The notes below the pieces were generated by a model. It ran no database searches and was not told where the DNA came from. It was given only the letters and a program-made list of their open reading frames with translations. From contig NZ_JACBJI010000004.1 in the NCBI RefSeq assembly GCF_013401995.1, forward strand, positions 62,001 through 126,000: a stretch of DNA of 64,000 bases. The letters are read 5' to 3'. The DNA is from Flavobacterium agri. GTDB taxonomy: Bacteria; Bacteroidota; Bacteroidia; Flavobacteriales; Flavobacteriaceae. The translations under genes were made by a program, and so were the position numbers. Below are positions 61,843-64,000 of this stretch, one piece after another; the stretch's first letter is position 1, and the number at the start of each line of letters is the position of its first letter.

Positions 61843-63513
61843 ATGAAAGCAAAGTTTTTGAATGCCAGGTCGGTATTGGGCACGTTGTGTCTCGTTGCAT
61901 TTATGGCGGTCTTTAACGCATCTTGCGAAAAGGACTTGTACGATGAAGGAATACAGAACTCAAAAAGGTTTGTGGTCACGACAATGAAGACGGATAAATT
62001 AGATGTCTCCATTTCCAATCGCCTGAAACAAAAAATCAATGATTTTAATCGAATCAAGGAATCTTCTGCTGCGAGGGCAGAATACGACAGTATTTACGAG
62101 TTTTATGTAGACGCCGAAGAAGTCAGGGTAATTATAGATAGCGGAAAAACGTCTTACACCTTTGCCGGATACAAAATGACCGACGAAATGGTGCGCAATG
62201 TCGTAATAGCGGAAAAAAGCGACGGTTCTTGGGGTACTTATGTCGTAGATTATGAGTTTACTGCCGATCAATTCAAATCAATGACGGAAGAGCAAATGCA
62301 CATGATAGACCCTAAAATTACCGAGATTATACTGCATGAAGGAAAAATTGAATACCAGGTAATTTGCGACATCCATATAGCGCAGGGTGAAATTGCAGGT
62401 ACCTCCTCATGGGGCACCCAAGCCCCTTTGTATGAAACAGTTTGGGTCGTTTCATATAACAATTGTCATTTGGAAGCATATGGTGAGGAAACGGATGGTT
62501 TTCCTACGCCGACGGCTCCGCCATATTCATATACCCATACGGGAGGCGGAGGACATGGGTCTGGTATTACAACGCCTTGGGTAATGTCGCCCAAACAAAT
62601 CAGGGAGCGTGAATTCCGCAACGAATTGACCGAAGAGCAGCAAGAGTGCCTCACAAAAATGCCCGAAGAATTGGAAGATCAGATGTTTGAATTTCTCGAG
62701 GCGACAGATTTTGTCGATGATGGGGAGGGGTTGACTCTTGCAAATGCCCAATATTCACCGGAGAGTATTTATTTCGCTCAACAAGTAATCGAAGCAGCAT
62801 GCGAAGATGATGATGTCGAAGTTGATTTTGAAAAACGGATTATCTATGAAATAGAACAACCTTGTCAGAGACAAATCGTAAAAGATGTGATGAATTTGTC
62901 TACTCCGTTGACTAACATGATTCGAGATGCGTATGACGGTAATGTGGCGAATGTAAAAGTAATAAATGGAGAGGTCAATGATAATAATCCCGTCGGAACC
63001 AGTCCTCAATATTACAGTGCAAACGGCTCAAATTTTATCATAACAATAAAGTTTGACAATGACTACCTTGTTCATGCAACCGACTTATCAATTGCCGCGA
63101 CTACGTTGCATGAAATGGTACACGCGTATTTGATAAATTTGTATTTGATGGGCACAATGCAAAGCACAGACATGGAGTATGGGACATTGATGAATGCATT
63201 TACGAATTTTTATAACAACCCTAATCAATCCAATTACGACGCCACCGATGAAGAAATTCATAATGTAATGGAAATTTTCATTGATAAAATGACCAATGCG
63301 CTTTACGCCTATGCACAATCGAAAAACATGGATGATGTCACGTTAGAGTATTGTAAAAGTATAGTCTGGGGTCAGATGAATGATACCGATTTGTTCGAAT
63401 CGCAATTAACTCAAAATGAACAGATACTTTATCAGAATACCGCATATGTTGAACAAGAAAATGACAGCACAACCTATGTTGGAGCGCCAAAAGGTATGCC
63501 ATGCACTAATTAA
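61843..63513 (+). CDS. Lipoprotein with a HEXXH zinc-metallopeptidase-like motif
   Basis: A 556-residue lipoprotein (signal ending FNASC, Cys at residue 28). An acidic N-terminal half (about 30-200) is followed by a Gly-rich linker (HTGGGGHGSG, about residue 230) and a helical region. The zinc motif HEMVH is at residues 423-427 in AATTLHEMVHAYLINLY, as in SprT-like and related zincins; the third ligand is not identified. A long Glu-rich tail follows. A surface or periplasmic peptidase is suggested; the substrate is unknown. It is separated from the kinase region by about 470 nt with a terminator. Confidence 0.65.
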   Translation: MKAKFLNARSVLGTLCLVAFMAVFNASCEKDLYDEGIQNSKRFVVTTMKTDKLDVSISNRLKQKINDFNRIKESSAARAEYDSIYEFYVDAEEVRVIIDSGKTSYTFAGYKMTDEMVRNVVIAEKSDGSWGTYVVDYEFTADQFKSMTEEQMHMIDPKITEIILHEGKIEYQVICDIHIAQGEIAGTSSWGTQAPLYETVWVVSYNNCHLEAYGEETDGFPTPTAPPYSYTHTGGGGHGSGITTPWVMSPKQIREREFRNELTEEQQECLTKMPEELEDQMFEFLEATDFVDDGEGLTLANAQYSPESIYFAQQVIEAACEDDDVEVDFEKRIIYEIEQPCQRQIVKDVMNLSTPLTNMIRDAYDGNVANVKVINGEVNDNNPVGTSPQYYSANGSNFIITIKFDNDYLVHATDLSIAATTLHEMVHAYLINLYLMGTMQSTDMEYGTLMNAFTNFYNNPNQSNYDATDEEIHNVMEIFIDKMTNALYAYAQSKNMDDVTLEYCKSIVWGQMNDTDLFESQLTQNEQILYQNTAYVEQENDSTTYVGAPKGMPCTN

Positions 63514-64000
63514 AATTCTCATGTTTTTGTTTTGGTCTGGATTAATTTTCGGCCAACCTATGAAACATGATGACGAGTTAATTTTTGATTTAGCAATCGA
63601 CAACGTCCCGCACTACAAAGACACGATCCTGGTTTCACGTCTTGGAGCAAATTGTTATGTAGAAAAAGTATTGCGAACAATTGCCGAGAGTGAAAAAAAT
63701 CCAATAAAACTGGATAGCATAAGGCAAGTGTACGGCATTAAAGATTTTTTATATCGCGATGCACTATTAAACCTCGTCTACAGGAATTCCGATTGTGAGA
63801 CAGAATGGGACATACCTTCTGGAAAAACATGGAAATTTGTTTCGAAACAAGAGGCTGATGTATTTATATCCAAACCGATCTACATGAAGGATTCCGAGTT
63901 TGCGGCAGTAGAAATTCGCTTTCGCAATTTGGGTTTGATACAAGTCTATCGCAAGATAAATGGAGTGTGGACCGAATTTGGCACCATGTGTCCTATCTTC
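63479..64000 (+). CDS. Exported protein, 3' end missing (window edge)
   Basis: Open to the window end. A TTG at 63479 gives a normal signal peptide (RQKVCHALIKILMFLFWSGLIFGQ read in parts) and overlaps the end of the lipoprotein gene by 35 nt. An ATG at 63521 starts later and lacks positive charges before the hydrophobic part; it is the conventional alternative. The visible mature part (about 148 residues) has no domain I recognise; it looks like a small globular exported protein of the kind encoded beside HEXXH lipoproteins. Function unknown. Confidence 0.5.
   Translation, partial: MERQKVCHALIKILMFLFWSGLIFGQPMKHDDELIFDLAIDNVPHYKDTILVSRLGANCYVEKVLRTIAESEKNPIKLDSIRQVYGIKDFLYRDALLNLVYRNSDCETEWDIPSGKTWKFVSKQEADVFISKPIYMKDSEFAAVEIRFRNLGLIQVYRKINGVWTEFGTMCPIF

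Noticed and set aside
1..64000. CRISPR arrays, tRNA or rRNA genes, prophage blocks
   Set aside because: No regular repeat-spacer pattern, no cloverleaf or rRNA segment, and no run of phage structural genes was seen; a tRNA finder would settle the tRNA point.

Overview
The window is a stretch of chromosome from a member of the Bacteroidota, most likely Flavobacteriaceae close to Flavobacterium. The reasons are a protein made of the gliding/type IX secretion GldM C-terminal domain, an IPExxxVDY-type protein between pyk and rnc, a YpdA-type bacillithiol reductase, an OmpA protein with thrombospondin type 3 repeats, an AddA/AddB pair of Bacteroidota type, and promoters of the form TTG-N18-20-TAnnTTTG instead of sigma-70 boxes. 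Base composition is moderate in most genes and clearly AT-rich between about 55.9 and 59.8 kb. No rRNA, tRNA or CRISPR array was seen.

Layout. 1-2.2 kb: end of pgi, a small membrane protein, two tandem RlpA-like proteins, a DUF1801 protein. 2.2-8.6 kb: a GbsR/MarR-type regulator and a complete RND efflux operon (adaptor, pump, outer-membrane channel) behind a candidate operator. 8.6-13.3 kb (minus strand): HEAT-repeat exported protein, esterase, GldH-like lipoprotein, YpdA, CYTH protein. 13.4-19.6 kb: dinB, a Bax inhibitor-1 protein and the acpP-fabF-rnc-IPExxxVDY-pyk block. 20-25.3 kb: purN-rnhA, a PfkB kinase, an amidophosphoribosyltransferase, sodA. 25.4-34.4 kb: addA-kbl-ompA-addB. 34.4-40.6 kb: two alpha/beta hydrolases, aminopeptidase P, a Crp-family regulator, an HMG-CoA synthase, a lipoprotein. 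40.7-44.4 kb: sdhCAB. 44.5-52.9 kb: GldM-C-only protein, GH92 mannosidase with a nitrilase-family amidase, Ig-like lipoprotein, ComF, glycyl-tRNA synthetase. 52.9-54.3 kb: a translationally coupled pair, a P63C-like protein and a transposase-derived zinc-ribbon/HTH protein. 54.5-61.4 kb: a LytTR regulator with a degenerate receiver, a small exported repeat protein, and two tandem lipoprotein-TPR histidine kinase/response regulator pairs. 61.8-64 kb: a HEXXH lipoprotein and a partial exported protein.

The most unusual part is 55.4-61.4 kb. A small exported protein carrying 16-residue repeats sits directly in front of a sensor kinase with a periplasmic TPR domain, and a second kinase/regulator pair follows. 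The second kinase gene is a mosaic: its sensor half is AT-rich like the first pair, and its kinase half has the composition of the rest of the chromosome. This looks like a sensor region exchanged by recombination, with the small repeat protein as a candidate ligand or partner. A second candidate for an undescribed module is the P63C/zinc-ribbon gene pair.

Dispersed repeats are a further theme. Three copies of a composite element (a 17-nt box, a 28-32 nt spacer, then a 33-nt perfect palindrome whose arms covary) lie at 13.4, 21.2 and 37.5 kb. Other inverted-repeat elements lie at 14.7 and 25.4-25.6 kb, and a 23-24 nt motif is shared by the intergenic regions at 24.5 and 61.5 kb.
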